64,000 bases of DNA from Candidatus Bathyanammoxibius amoris (GTDB lineage Bacteria > Planctomycetota > Brocadiia > Brocadiales > Bathyanammoxibiaceae): positions 62,001 to 126,000 of the forward strand of contig JAMXCW010000003.1 in assembly GCA_024451685.1 (NCBI GenBank), read 5' to 3'. Under the pieces are notes generated by a model. That model saw only the letters and a program-made list of their open reading frames with translations. It was not told the origin of the DNA and ran no database searches. The position numbers and the translations under genes were made by a program. This document shows, piece by piece, positions 1 through 8,766 of the stretch. Every line of letters begins with the position of its first letter. Positions within the stretch are counted from its first letter, which is position 1.

Positions 1-794
1 CCTGTTGCTATGGTGAACCAGGTAGTTCAGGGGGCACTATATCCATCTCCGGTTCCACAACCTGCCTCCCGGTTGTCAGTAGGGCCGCCGAGGAGTTTAT
101 GCAAAAACACCCACAGGTAACGATAACGGTATCTCCTGGTGGCTCTGGGGTTGGCGTAAGCGCTTTGGCCAAGGGGGCAGTCGACATCGGTATGACATCC
201 AGAGACATTAGTGAAAAGGAGCAAAGAGAATACCGGGAAGTAGACTTCTTTCTCACACCCTTTGCCCGTGATGCGGTGGTCCCGGTAGTATCCTCAGAGG
301 TCTATGAGGCGGGGATAACCCATCTATCCGTATCCCAAATCGGGGATATTTACAGTGGACAGTTAAAGAACTGGAAAGACCTTGGAGGCCCTGACAGGGG
401 AATCCTGGTAGTGGACAAGGAGTCTGATAGGGGGACCAGACACGTCTTTATGCAGGCCATCTTTGGCGATAAATATGCAGCCCCAGGAGCTACTATAGTA
501 ACAGGCCCTAACGATGATATGCAGATGGCCGTTGCCACTAGCGGTGCGGCAATCGGGTTTCTTTCCCACGCATGGATAAACGCCAACGTAAGAGGTCTGG
601 GAATCAAAGTGGGGGAAGAGGTAATCTATCCCACAACTGCCGATGTCAGAGGCGGACATTTCCCCATATCCCGAAATCTCTCCTTTGTTACAGATGGCCC
701 GCCAAAGGGAATGGCCAAAGAATTCATGGACTTTGTTCTAAGCCCTAAGGGGTTTAGGATAATCGTCGGTGCGAATCTTGTACCTCTAGAATAA
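1..794 (+). CDS. pstS: PstS-like phosphate-binding protein (5' end outside window)
   Basis: Periplasmic substrate-binding component of a phosphate ABC transporter, or a free-standing phosphate-binding protein. The frame is open from base 3, so the start lies upstream of the window. The visible part opens with two Cys residues that could be a lipobox end, then GSTT, the classic first anion-binding loop. Further on are GGSGVG, the TSRDIS segment and DRGTRHVF, matching the SGT-type phosphate loop of the family. The C-terminal half (GAAIGFLSHA, then AKEFMDFVLSPKG) is the usual second lobe. No pstC, pstA or pstB follows, so in this window it stands apart from a transporter operon. An ATG at 99 is internal and not the true start. 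Family assignment is firm; phosphate specificity is inferred. Confidence 0.85.
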   Translation, partial: CCYGEPGSSGGTISISGSTTCLPVVSRAAEEFMQKHPQVTITVSPGGSGVGVSALAKGAVDIGMTSRDISEKEQREYREVDFFLTPFARDAVVPVVSSEVYEAGITHLSVSQIGDIYSGQLKNWKDLGGPDRGILVVDKESDRGTRHVFMQAIFGDKYAAPGATIVTGPNDDMQMAVATSGAAIGFLSHAWINANVRGLGIKVGEEVIYPTTADVRGGHFPISRNLSFVTDGPPKGMAKEFMDFVLSPKGFRIIVGANLVPLE

Positions 795-947
795 AACCTC
801 TCTCCGGTACAACACACTCCAGATTAAGACAGCATATAGACGCTGCATTCTTGTATTGCACTGTTGCAATTTTCAAAAAGTGCAATATTAAGTCCTCATG
901 AAGAAATATAAATTGTGATTGGCATAATGGAATAAAGGGGTGGTTGC

Positions 948-1184
948 ATGGACAACAAGGCACAGCTTCTACATAGGAAAAGGTACGGGATAAGGACAAA
1001 TAGAAGGGTCCGTACATGTCTGATGTGCGGAAAGGGATTTAGGAGTGAAAGCCCTCATAATCGTAGGTGTTACCACTGTAATAACCGCGTAGAGCAAGCC
1101 AGGGAGAGTTCGTATTATGAGCCGAACATTTATTCTATTGAAGGAGATAAGAGAATAGATTCTTTCAGTACTGACCAGGGGTGA
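948..1184 (+). CDS. small zinc-ribbon protein, 78 aa
   Basis: Small basic protein with four cysteines arranged as CLMC then CYHC about 17 residues apart (residues 24-45), the layout of a treble-clef or zinc-ribbon knuckle. The N-terminus is rich in Arg and Lys (RKRYGIRTNRR) and the C-terminus is acidic and probably disordered. A G-rich stretch (AAGGGGTGG) precedes the ATG. Such stand-alone knuckles are often DNA- or RNA-binding regulators, but no specific function can be assigned. It sits alone between pstS and an HD-GYP remnant. I accept it as a real gene because the paired Cys motif is well formed and the length is typical of such proteins. Confidence 0.6.
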   Translation: MDNKAQLLHRKRYGIRTNRRVRTCLMCGKGFRSESPHNRRCYHCNNRVEQARESSYYEPNIYSIEGDKRIDSFSTDQG

Positions 1185-1216
1185 GGTCGCTTCTCTGCGA
1201 ATGGTCTTTTGTGATT

Positions 1217-1390
1217 GTTGCAAAACTTGATTTTGTTGAGTCCATGTCCTCTCACCGGCCTTACCGCCCGGCCCTCGGTATAGACAAGGCATTGGAGGAA
1301 ATCCAGCAAAACAGGGGAGTTCTTTATGACTCTAATGTGGTGGATGCCTGCGTGAGACTTTTTACCATGAAAGGGTTTAGGTTCGAATAA
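1217..1390 (+). pseudogene. HD-GYP domain C-terminal remnant
   Basis: The translated stretch has VESMSSHRPYRPALG, then KALEEIQQNRGVLYD and VVDACVRLF. This is the conserved last part of an HD-GYP cyclic-di-GMP phosphodiesterase domain (family pattern: AMSSHRPYRPALG, followed by a helix with NRG and YDP). The catalytic HD and GYP motifs and any receiver domain that should precede it are absent, and the frame upstream of about 1217 loses resemblance. An ORF can formally start at 1181, but only about 58 residues of family sequence remain. I read it as a decayed gene fragment, probably non-functional. Confidence 0.7.
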
Positions 1391-1544
1391 GAGACCTCTG
1401 TAAAAGCATTTAAGCTGCTACGTGTTTCTTGCATTTGTAATGGCCTGGATAATTTCCTTATAGAAGGGAGAGTTGAATTGCATTAAGTACAAAAAGGCTG
1501 TCCCGTGATGTCGGATTTAACAATCTTTTACTAGGAGACTAATC

Positions 1545-2096
1545 ATGAAGCTAAAACCTTTATTTATTCCAATTTTACTTCTGGGTTTTTTCTTTCTTTT
1601 TGTCCTATCCTGTGCTAAACGTGAGGAGCCAAGAGCGGTTTTTGTTGCACCACGTGCCCCAGCAGCGGACGGAAAGGCACTGTGGAGTTACATCACAAAA
1701 GACTCGCCTTACACTGAATATCAGTTCTGGCCCGGCAAGACGGCACTTTATAAGGGTACTATGCCCCATGGGGCCCTGTTAAACCTCTATGTAAATAACA
1801 AGGCTCTTAGGGCAATAAATAGGGCCATAAAGAGGAAGGCTGGAGTCATAGCCATGCCCAATGGCTCCATCATAGTCAAAGAGAACTACAAGCCTGACAA
1901 GACCCTTGCCGCTATTACTGTGATGTACAAGGTGGCCGGCTACAATCCTGAGGCCAGCAACTGGTTCTGGGCCAAATACTCCCCGAAGGGTGAGATAGCG
2001 ATGGGGGGAAAGGCAGCAGGCAAGGTGCCCATGTGTATCGAGTGCCACGGAATGAAAAAGGCAAACGGTTACATAATGACTGAACATCCGGGATGA
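1545..2096 (+). CDS. cytochrome P460-like monohaem lipoprotein (copy 1)
   Basis: Predicted outer-membrane or periplasm-anchored lipoprotein of 183 aa. A hydrophobic signal ends in lipobox VLSC (Cys23). The mature part follows the cytochrome P460 / c'-beta pattern: FWPG (61-64), HGALLNLYVN (75-84), PNGSIIVKENY (105-115), VMYKV (126-130), NWFWAKY (139-145), and a single C-terminal haem-c site CIECH (164-168). Known members oxidise hydroxylamine or bind NO, and some carry a Lys-haem crosslink; whether this one does cannot be read from sequence. The next gene is a close paralogue with an almost identical leader (GGAGACTAA just before the start), so the pair arose by tandem duplication. The length is slightly below the usual 190-210 aa. 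Haem attachment would depend on the CcsBA system encoded at 23647-26097. Confidence 0.8.
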   Translation: MKLKPLFIPILLLGFFFLFVLSCAKREEPRAVFVAPRAPAADGKALWSYITKDSPYTEYQFWPGKTALYKGTMPHGALLNLYVNNKALRAINRAIKRKAGVIAMPNGSIIVKENYKPDKTLAAITVMYKVAGYNPEASNWFWAKYSPKGEIAMGGKAAGKVPMCIECHGMKKANGYIMTEHPG

Positions 2097-2134
2097 GGAA
2101 AACAAAGGACTTACTATTACTGGGAGACTAACAT

Positions 2135-2656
2135 ATGAAACCAAGGTCATTGTTCATGTCATTTCTGCTTCTGGGGTTTTTATTTCTTCTTGTAACCTCT
2201 TGCGCCGTTAAAGGTGTACAGAAAAAGGTTGTGGTTGCACCCGGCGCTCCGGCGCCCAACGCGGAGGCGCTCTGGAAGTACATCACGAAGGACTCACCTT
2301 ATACGACGTGGCAGTTCTGGCCGGGTAAGGAGGCGTTTTATAATGGTACCGCGCCTCATGGGGCCCTTCTGACCCTGTACGTCAATTTTGAGGCGCTCGA
2401 TTCGGCAATACGGCAGGCCAAAATCATGGCTAACGGCTCCATCCTGGTCAAGGAGAACTATCTGCCCAACAAGAAGTTATTATCCATTACGGTAATGTAC
2501 AAGGTAGAGGGCTGTGATGCTGATTGTGGCGACTGGTTCTGGGCGAAATACACCCCGAAGGGCAGGGCATTGATCTCAGGCTCCCCTCCCATGTGCATAA
2601 AATGCCATAGAGAGAGGAAACACAACGACTATATAATGACCGAGAATACCGGGTAA
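2135..2656 (+). CDS. cytochrome P460-like monohaem lipoprotein (copy 2)
   Basis: Paralogue of the preceding gene, 173 aa, 38 bp downstream. Lipobox VTSC (Cys23), then the same ordered motifs: FWPG (61-64), HGALLTLYVN (75-84), NGSILVKENY (100-109), VMYKV (120-124), DWFWAKY (133-139) and haem site CIKCH (154-158). It differs by two extra cysteines (Cys127 and Cys131, in the segment GCDADCGDW), which could form a disulphide, and by lacking a short basic insert near residues 95-100 of copy 1. The two copies are probably co-transcribed. The substrate (hydroxylamine, NO or another nitrogen oxide) is inferred only from the family. Confidence 0.8.
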   Translation: MKPRSLFMSFLLLGFLFLLVTSCAVKGVQKKVVVAPGAPAPNAEALWKYITKDSPYTTWQFWPGKEAFYNGTAPHGALLTLYVNFEALDSAIRQAKIMANGSILVKENYLPNKKLLSITVMYKVEGCDADCGDWFWAKYTPKGRALISGSPPMCIKCHRERKHNDYIMTENTG

Positions 2657-3019
2657 GTTGAAGGACGCGCCTGTGTATCGGTAAAATGATACCGGGCGCC
2701 CTGTCCGCGCGAATCTCAGAAAGGAAGGTCGATAAGCAGGAGGCCGTGAAGTAAACAGAAGAAACATTTGAGAAAGAGACAGTAAAACTGCCGGAACGTC
2801 GCTCAGGGGGCGCAGACGACTGGTTTGAGTGGGTGCCGCGCTGAGGTCCCGCGGCACGAGTCCTGTCGCAGAAGCGGTCTCCCAAATTATCAACCTGCCG
2901 GAAAGCATGCCGAATTGACCTGAAGTACGCTAAAGTTATTGACAAAAGGCCGTTTGTGTAGTATTTGATGGGGCTTTTTCGTAATCGTAATAAACGCTTT
3001 ATTTGTATGTGTAGTAGCT
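2657..3019 (+). other. intergenic gap upstream of tyrA
   Basis: No convincing gene. It contains a perfect 8-bp inverted repeat with a 9-nt loop at 2833-2857 (GTGCCGCG / CGCGGCAC), which lacks a T-run and so is not a clear terminator. A sigma70-like promoter lies at 2939-2967. Short ORFs here overlap each other and have no family resemblance. Confidence 0.5.
2939..2967 (+). promoter_or_regulatory. sigma70-type promoter for tyrA-purL
   Basis: A perfect -35 box TTGACA at 2939-2944 is followed, after 17 nt, by TATTTG as a weak -10. Transcription would start near 2974, about 45 nt upstream of the tyrA start. The poor -10 is the main doubt. Confidence 0.5.
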
Positions 3020-3898
3020 ATGGCAAGAAAGACGACAAAGACGACAAAGAAACTCGGTACGGTTTGCATCGTAGGGCCCGGCCTGATAGGCGGCTCTATT
3101 GGGCTCGGCCTCAAGAAAAGGAGGCTTGCCGGAACCGTAATAGGTGTAGGCCATCGACGGGTATCCCTGACGAAGGCCGTAAAGATGGGCGCCGTTGACC
3201 GTACCACGCAGGATATAGGGAAGGGCGTATGTGATGCGGACATAGTAATCCTGTGTACGTCAGTACGGCTGATTCCCGAGATGGCCGCTGCGGCCATCCC
3301 TGCCATGAAGCACGGGGCCGTTTTAACAGATGTGGGCAGCACGAAGGGACAGATAGTAGAGCTAATCGAGGGTATGGCAGAAGAAGAAGGCGTAGAGTTC
3401 ATCGGCGGCCACCCTGTCGCCGGCTCTGAGCAGAGGGGAGTGGCGGCGGCAAGAGCCGGCCTGTTCGAGGGGGCCGTCTGCATACTGACGCCCACCGGCC
3501 AGCACGCACGCGCCCTCCGGAAGATAAAATCCCTGTGGCGCGGGCTGGGTGCCAGGGTACACGTTATGACCCCGGACGAACACGACCGCACGCTTGCAGC
3601 GACGAGCCACCTGCCGCTTCTCCTGGCCGCCTCCCTGGCTAACACGGTGGATGAAAAGAAATTACCATACTGCGGGCCCGGAGTCCGCGACATGACGAGG
3701 ATTGCGTCAAGCGACCCCGAGCTGTGGCGCGACATATTACTCCAGAACCGCCATGAGGTTTTGGGCGTATTGAACGTGTTCCAAAAGGAGCTGGACTCTC
3801 TAAAATCCGCAATAGACGGAAGATGGTCACGGGTACTGTCCGCCAAGCTTATGCGTGCCAAACGCCTGAGAGATAAGATCGCGCATAAGGTTAAATAA
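3020..3898 (+). CDS. tyrA: prephenate dehydrogenase
   Basis: NAD(P)-dependent oxidative decarboxylation of prephenate (or arogenate) in tyrosine synthesis, cytosolic. 292 aa, typical of monofunctional TyrA without a chorismate mutase or ACT domain. The Rossmann motif GPGLIGGSIG is at 19-28. DVGSTKG (104-110), GGHPVAGSEQRG (129-140, His131) and ATSHLP (194-199, His197) are the conserved active-site segments. The helical C-terminal dimerisation domain is complete. The start has no obvious Shine-Dalgarno, but it lies just before the Rossmann strand, as expected. It ends 5 bp before purL and is probably co-transcribed with it. Confidence 0.92.
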   Translation: MARKTTKTTKKLGTVCIVGPGLIGGSIGLGLKKRRLAGTVIGVGHRRVSLTKAVKMGAVDRTTQDIGKGVCDADIVILCTSVRLIPEMAAAAIPAMKHGAVLTDVGSTKGQIVELIEGMAEEEGVEFIGGHPVAGSEQRGVAAARAGLFEGAVCILTPTGQHARALRKIKSLWRGLGARVHVMTPDEHDRTLAATSHLPLLLAASLANTVDEKKLPYCGPGVRDMTRIASSDPELWRDILLQNRHEVLGVLNVFQKELDSLKSAIDGRWSRVLSAKLMRAKRLRDKIAHKVK

Positions 3899-3903
3899 CT
3901 CTA

Positions 3904-6771
3904 ATGACACATACCAGGATAGAGATATTTCAGAAACCGGAACTGCCGGACCACGCGGGCGAAGAAATCCTCGCTGAAATTCACTCGCTGGGCATCCAGA
4001 CAATAGAGCAGGTGAGGACAAAGGACATATATCTTATTGAAGGCGAGCTTTCTGATAGAGACATAGAGAAGATATGTACGGAATTGCTCGCCGACGTTGT
4101 TGTCCAGGACTACGCCTTCAATTCACACCGCCCGTCACCCGGGAAGGAAGCCGGGCACACCATTGAGGTGGTCAGAAAGCCGGGGGTTATGGACCCCGTC
4201 GAGTTTACGGCCATAAGGGGAATAAAGGACCTGGGACTTGAGGTTAAATCCCTGAAGAGGACCAGGCAGTATGGGCTCAAGGGCAGGCTGACCGGAGAGG
4301 AATTGAGTGATATAGCTGCCAGGATACTCTCGAACAGCACTATCGAGGACGTGTTCATTGATTCAAAGGAGATACCACATACCAGACCGCCCCGCGATTA
4401 TGTGTTTAAGAAGATAAGCGTTCCGTTGCTCGGCGCCTCTCCTGAGGCGCTGGTTGAGATGAGTAGACAAAGACAGCTGTATCTGAGTCTTGAAGAGATG
4501 TTGTCTGTTCAGGAATATTTTAAAGAAGCCGGCAGGGAACCCACCGACATTGAACTGGAGACCATCGCGCAGACCTGGTCCGAGCACTGCATGCACAAGA
4601 CCCTTCGCGGGCTGGTGGAGTATAACGGTGAAATTATAGACAATCTGCTTAAAGAGACCATAATGAAGGCCACACGTGAGCTGCGCAAGCCCTGGTGCAT
4701 GAGCGTGTTTGAGGACAACGCGGGTATCATAGAGTTCAACAAGGATTATGGTGTTTGTTTTAAGGTGGAGACCCACAATCATCCGTCAGCCATAGAACCT
4801 TATGGCGGGGCAAGCACGGGTATAGGCGGGGTTATACGGGACATACTGGGCTGCGGCCTTGGTGCTAAACCCATTATGAATACGGACGTTTTTTGCTTTG
4901 GACCGCCGGACATGCCTTACGACCGGGTACCCGGAGGCGCCCTGCATCCAAGGCGTGTCTTTAAGGGCGTAGTCCGGGGTGTCAGGGATTACGGGAACCG
5001 GATGGGCATCCCTACGGCAAACGGAGCCATCTTCTTTGACGAAAGGTATGTTGGCAATCCACTGGTCTTCTGTGGCAATGTGGGTCTCATACCCAGGGAA
5101 AGGTGCGAAAAAAGGGTGCTGGCGGGCGACCTGATAGTGCTGGTAGGCGGCCGGACCGGCAGAGACGGCATACACGGCGCCACTTTCTCCTCTGTAGAGC
5201 TTACAGATGAATCCGACACCGTCTCAAGCGGTGCTGTTCAGATAGGTAACCCGATTACGGAAAAGAAGACAACCGATTTGCTGCTTGAGGCGCGAGACAG
5301 GGGTCTCTTCCGTTCCATAACCGACTGTGGCGCGGGCGGCCTGTCGTCTGCGGTAGGAGAGATGGGTAAAGACCTGGGTGCGGTCGTTGACCTTGACACG
5401 GTCCCGATTAAGTACCGGGGGCTTTCGTACTGGGAGATATGGGTCTCAGAGGCGCAGGAGAGGATGGTGCTTGCCGTACCGCCACAGAACGCCGAGAGGC
5501 TTATCAGCCTTTTTGATTCGGAAGACGTGGAAGCCACCGTGATTGGAAGCTTTTCCAGCGATATGACGCTTACACTCAGGTATGAGGGTAAGGTCGTGGG
5601 AGAACTGGATATGGAATTCCTGCACGAGGGGCTTCCTCGTGTGGTACGAAAGGCTGAGTGGACGCCGGAACGTCATCCGGAACCTGACCTGCCTGAGAAA
5701 AACGACTATACGGAAGATCTTTTAAAGATATTGTCCTCGTGGAACGTTTGCAGTAAGGAGTCTGTTATCAGAGAGTACGACCACGAGGTGCAGGGGGGGT
5801 GTGTGCTTAAACCCCTTCAGGGTGTCAGGAACGACGGGCCGGGAGACGCCACCATCGTTACGCCCATTCTGGGTTCAAATCGCGGCGTAATTGTCTCTTG
5901 CGGCATGAACCCTAAATACGGCGACATAGACCCCTACCACATGGCCGCCTGTGCGATAGACGAGGCCCTGAGACAGATAATATCTGTGGGCGGCGACCTC
6001 AAGACGACAGCCCTGCTGGACAATTTCTGCTGGGGTAATACCCAGCTGCCCGATAGACTTGGAGGGCTTGTAAGAGCGGCACAAGCCTGTTATCATATGG
6101 CCCTTTATTTCGGGACGCCGTTTATCTCAGGAAAGGACAGCTTAAACAACGAGTTCAGCGCGGGTGGTGATACTATCTGCATACCGCCGACATTACTCAT
6201 ATCGGCCATATCCGTAATGGAAGACGTGAGGAAGGCGGTATCTATGGACGCGAAGACGCCCGGCGACCTTATAATTATGGTTGGGCCGACGAGGGCGGAA
6301 CTGGGCGGTTCCCACTATTACCACATACACGGCCATGTTGGTAACGAAGTTCCGCGTGTAGACACGCACAAGGCGAAGAATATCATGGACGCCCTTTCAA
6401 AGGCGTCCGGGAAGGGACTTGTCAGGGCGTGCCATGACTGTTCAGAGGGAGGTCTTGCGGTTGCGGCGGCGGAGATGAGCTTCGCTGGCGGGCTTGGCAT
6501 GGAACTGAACGTAAAAGGGGTGCCTGCGGAGGGTGGTGCGATGAGAGATGATACCATCCTCTTTTCCGAGTCACCCTCGCGGTTCGTGGTAGAGGTGAGT
6601 CCGGAGAACTATGAGGCCTTTAAGCGTGTTATGAAGGCCGTGCCCTGCGGTTTCATAGGCAAGGTAAGGGGCGATACGGTCTTTATTGTAAGAGGTTCGC
6701 GCGGAAGGCCAGTAATCTATACCGACATACATCGTCTTAAGGAGGCGTGGCAGGCGCCGCTGAGACGGTAA
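3904..6771 (+). CDS. purL: FGAM synthase, PurS-PurS-PurL fusion
   Basis: Phosphoribosylformylglycinamidine synthase, the ATP-dependent amidation step of purine synthesis that uses ammonia delivered by PurQ. At 955 aa it is about 200 residues longer than stand-alone small PurL. The extra N-terminus consists of two PurS-like units (about 1-76 and 84-157), each with a pattern such as IEIFQKP or IEVVRKPGV at its start. The synthetase part begins near 165 and has TWSEHC (catalytic His228), ETHNHPSAIEPYGGASTG for ATP and Mg binding, TDCGAGGLSSAVGEMG, and a second half with SGKDSLNNEF and CHDCSEGGLAVAAAEM. No separate purS is seen. purQ follows after fhs, so the enzyme is built from two polypeptides. 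Assignment is secure; calling both N-terminal units PurS domains is inference from pattern and length. Confidence 0.93.
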   Translation: MTHTRIEIFQKPELPDHAGEEILAEIHSLGIQTIEQVRTKDIYLIEGELSDRDIEKICTELLADVVVQDYAFNSHRPSPGKEAGHTIEVVRKPGVMDPVEFTAIRGIKDLGLEVKSLKRTRQYGLKGRLTGEELSDIAARILSNSTIEDVFIDSKEIPHTRPPRDYVFKKISVPLLGASPEALVEMSRQRQLYLSLEEMLSVQEYFKEAGREPTDIELETIAQTWSEHCMHKTLRGLVEYNGEIIDNLLKETIMKATRELRKPWCMSVFEDNAGIIEFNKDYGVCFKVETHNHPSAIEPYGGASTGIGGVIRDILGCGLGAKPIMNTDVFCFGPPDMPYDRVPGGALHPRRVFKGVVRGVRDYGNRMGIPTANGAIFFDERYVGNPLVFCGNVGLIPRERCEKRVLAGDLIVLVGGRTGRDGIHGATFSSVELTDESDTVSSGAVQIGNPITEKKTTDLLLEARDRGLFRSITDCGAGGLSSAVGEMGKDLGAVVDLDTVPIKYRGLSYWEIWVSEAQERMVLAVPPQNAERLISLFDSEDVEATVIGSFSSDMTLTLRYEGKVVGELDMEFLHEGLPRVVRKAEWTPERHPEPDLPEKNDYTEDLLKILSSWNVCSKESVIREYDHEVQGGCVLKPLQGVRNDGPGDATIVTPILGSNRGVIVSCGMNPKYGDIDPYHMAACAIDEALRQIISVGGDLKTTALLDNFCWGNTQLPDRLGGLVRAAQACYHMALYFGTPFISGKDSLNNEFSAGGDTICIPPTLLISAISVMEDVRKAVSMDAKTPGDLIIMVGPTRAELGGSHYYHIHGHVGNEVPRVDTHKAKNIMDALSKASGKGLVRACHDCSEGGLAVAAAEMSFAGGLGMELNVKGVPAEGGAMRDDTILFSESPSRFVVEVSPENYEAFKRVMKAVPCGFIGKVRGDTVFIVRGSRGRPVIYTDIHRLKEAWQAPLRR

Positions 6772-6841
6772 TCAATAAATGGTAAGGTTTTTGTAAAGGT
6801 CTGTTTGATTTGCAGGTGACGATAGAGACGGTTTTTTGCCT

Positions 6842-6869
6842 GACAGGCGCGGTATCGGAGGTGCCTGTC
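6842..6869 (+). other. hairpin upstream of fhs
   Basis: Inverted repeat GACAGGC / GCCTGTC with a 14-nt spacer in the 164-bp gap between purL and fhs. There is no T-run and I do not see the conserved cores of a tetrahydrofolate riboswitch. It could be an mRNA leader structure or chance. Confidence 0.3.
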
Positions 6870-6935
6870 CGGCGGCCGGAGTAGTTAAGTAAGGTGTTTT
6901 CAAAGGTTACAAGGCGATCAACTGATGGAGAAAAA

Positions 6936-8651
6936 ATGGCAAACAAAGTCCCAAGCGACATAGAGATAGCACAGGCGGCAAAGCTTAAGCCCATTCAAGA
7001 GATAGCCGGTTCACTGGGGATACAAGATGACGAGCTGGAGTTCTACGGGAAGTATAAGGCCAAGATAAATCTGAGTATCCTGAAAAGGCTGGAAAAGAAA
7101 CCCAACGGGAAGTATATAGACGTAACCGCTATAACGCCCACGCCGCTGGGCGAGGGCAAGACTACCACCACTGTCGGCCTGGGCATGGCCATGAACAGGA
7201 TAGGCAAAAAGACCATAATCGCCATAAGGCAGCCTTCACTGGGACCCGTCTTTGGAATAAAAGGCGGTGCCGCCGGTGGCGGTTATTCTCAGATAGTGCC
7301 CATGGAGGATTTCAACCTCCATCTGACGGGCGATAATCACGCCGTATCCGTCTCTCACAACCTCCTCAGCGCCTTTATTGACAATCACCTGATGCACGGC
7401 AATAAGATGGGCATAGACCCGTATAGCATAACCTGGCCCAGGGTGGTTGACATAAGTGACCGCGCGCTCAGGCACATAATAATAGGCCTCGGCGGCAAGC
7501 TGAACGGCGTGCCCAGGGAGGCAGGTTTCGAGATCTGTGTCGCATCCGAGGTGATGGCCATACTGGCCCTTGCCACTGACCTCAAAGACCTGAGGCAGAG
7601 GATGGGCAGGATAGTCATCGGGAGCACCCGTGACGGAAAACCCGTTTCGGCGGAAGACCTGAAGTGCGCCGGAGCGATGACTGTGTTGATGAAGGACGCG
7701 CTTAACCCCAACCTGCTCCAGACCGTCGAGAACACGCCCGCGTTCGTACACAGCGGCCCGTTCGGCAACATCGCACACGGCAACAGTTCCATCGTGGCCG
7801 ACCAGGTGGCGCTCAAGTGCGCCGATTATGTGGTGACCGAAAGCGGGTTTGGCGCCGACCTCGGCGCGGAGAAGTTTATGAACATAAAGTGCCGCTATTC
7901 GGGCCTCACGCCGAACGCCGCCGTTATCGTGGTTACCATCCGGGCGATGAAGATGCACGGCGGTGTGGGCAAGATAGTGGCCGGAAAACCCCTGCCGGAC
8001 GAACTCCTCAGGGAAAACGTGCCGGCGGTCGAGAAGGGCTGCGAGAACCTTGTCAAGATGATAGAGACCATGAAGGGCTTCGGGGTGCCCGTAGTGGTGG
8101 CGGTAAACGCATTCCACACGGATAAAAAGTCGGAGATAGAGGCCGTGAAGGCGATATCGAGGGAGCACGGTGCCGAAGACGCCGTTGAGTCAAACCACTG
8201 GGCGGAGGGCGGAGCCGGCGCGGAGGAACTGGCCAAGGCAGTAGTCGCCGCCGCTGAAAAACCCTCGAATTTCAAGTTCCTCTACCCCCTGGACGCGAGC
8301 ATTGAGGAGAAGATGGAGACCATCGCCACAAAGGTATACGGTGCTGACGGTATAGACATTATGCCCGCGGCGAAGAAGAAGATAAAACTGTATAACGGGT
8401 GGGGAACGGAGTATACCCATATGCCCATATGTATGGCAAAGACCCACCTGTCGCTGTCACATAATCCGGCGCTCCTTGGCAGGCCCAACGGCTTCCGCGT
8501 GCCTATCCGTGACATAAAGGCCTCCGTCGGCGCGGGCTTCCTCTACGCGCTTCTTGGCGATATGAGGACCATGCCCGGTCTCCCGTCCAAACCAGCCGGA
8601 GAGAACGTCGACATCGACCTGAAAACTGGCAAGATAACCGGCCTGTTCTAG
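6936..8651 (+). CDS. fhs: formate-tetrahydrofolate ligase
   Basis: ATP-dependent synthesis of 10-formyl-tetrahydrofolate from formate, the entry step of the methyl branch of the Wood-Ljungdahl pathway and a source of formyl groups for purines. 571 aa from the ATG at 6936, which has GGAG 5 nt upstream; an ORF extends to 6894 but that part lacks family sequence. The P-loop TPTPLGEGKTTTT is at 68-79. QPSLGPVFGIKGGAAGGGYSQ, DNHL and LTGDNHA follow, as in all members, and the C-terminus has PGLPSKPAGENVDID. Its place between purL and purQ suggests supply of formyl donor to purine synthesis. In an autotroph it would also serve CO2 fixation. Confidence 0.96.
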   Translation: MANKVPSDIEIAQAAKLKPIQEIAGSLGIQDDELEFYGKYKAKINLSILKRLEKKPNGKYIDVTAITPTPLGEGKTTTTVGLGMAMNRIGKKTIIAIRQPSLGPVFGIKGGAAGGGYSQIVPMEDFNLHLTGDNHAVSVSHNLLSAFIDNHLMHGNKMGIDPYSITWPRVVDISDRALRHIIIGLGGKLNGVPREAGFEICVASEVMAILALATDLKDLRQRMGRIVIGSTRDGKPVSAEDLKCAGAMTVLMKDALNPNLLQTVENTPAFVHSGPFGNIAHGNSSIVADQVALKCADYVVTESGFGADLGAEKFMNIKCRYSGLTPNAAVIVVTIRAMKMHGGVGKIVAGKPLPDELLRENVPAVEKGCENLVKMIETMKGFGVPVVVAVNAFHTDKKSEIEAVKAISREHGAEDAVESNHWAEGGAGAEELAKAVVAAAEKPSNFKFLYPLDASIEEKMETIATKVYGADGIDIMPAAKKKIKLYNGWGTEYTHMPICMAKTHLSLSHNPALLGRPNGFRVPIRDIKASVGAGFLYALLGDMRTMPGLPSKPAGENVDIDLKTGKITGLF

Positions 8652-8687
8652 ACCATTCATACACAAACCATCCGTTGTTGATTAACG

Positions 8688-8714
8688 GCAGGGGCGGAGT
8701 TACCCCGCCCCTGC
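8688..8714. terminator. GC-rich hairpin after fhs (terminator or dispersed palindrome)
   Basis: Perfect 10-bp stem (GCAGGGGCGG / CCGCCCCTGC) with a 7-nt loop, 37 bp after the fhs stop. No T-run follows, so intrinsic termination is uncertain. A very similar palindrome (GTAGGGGCGGGGT arm) occurs at 32127-32153, which favours a dispersed repeat that may double as a transcription barrier. Confidence 0.5.
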
Positions 8715-8766
8715 GTCATTGCCGGTACCACCTGTATACCCGATAAACCCTCAAGAAGAAATTCGT

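Noticed and set aside
2890-3861. Minus-strand ORF of 323 aa opposite tyrA.
   Set aside because: Antisense to a complete prephenate dehydrogenase; rich in Ser/Pro/Thr as expected from the complement.
6772-6935. Possible tetrahydrofolate riboswitch before fhs.
   Set aside because: Only one 7-bp hairpin is visible and I could not find the conserved core of either known THF aptamer class.
7236-8168. Minus-strand ORF of 310 aa opposite fhs.
   Set aside because: Lies entirely within the fhs coding region and shows no recognisable domain; His/Tyr-rich composition is typical of an antisense frame.
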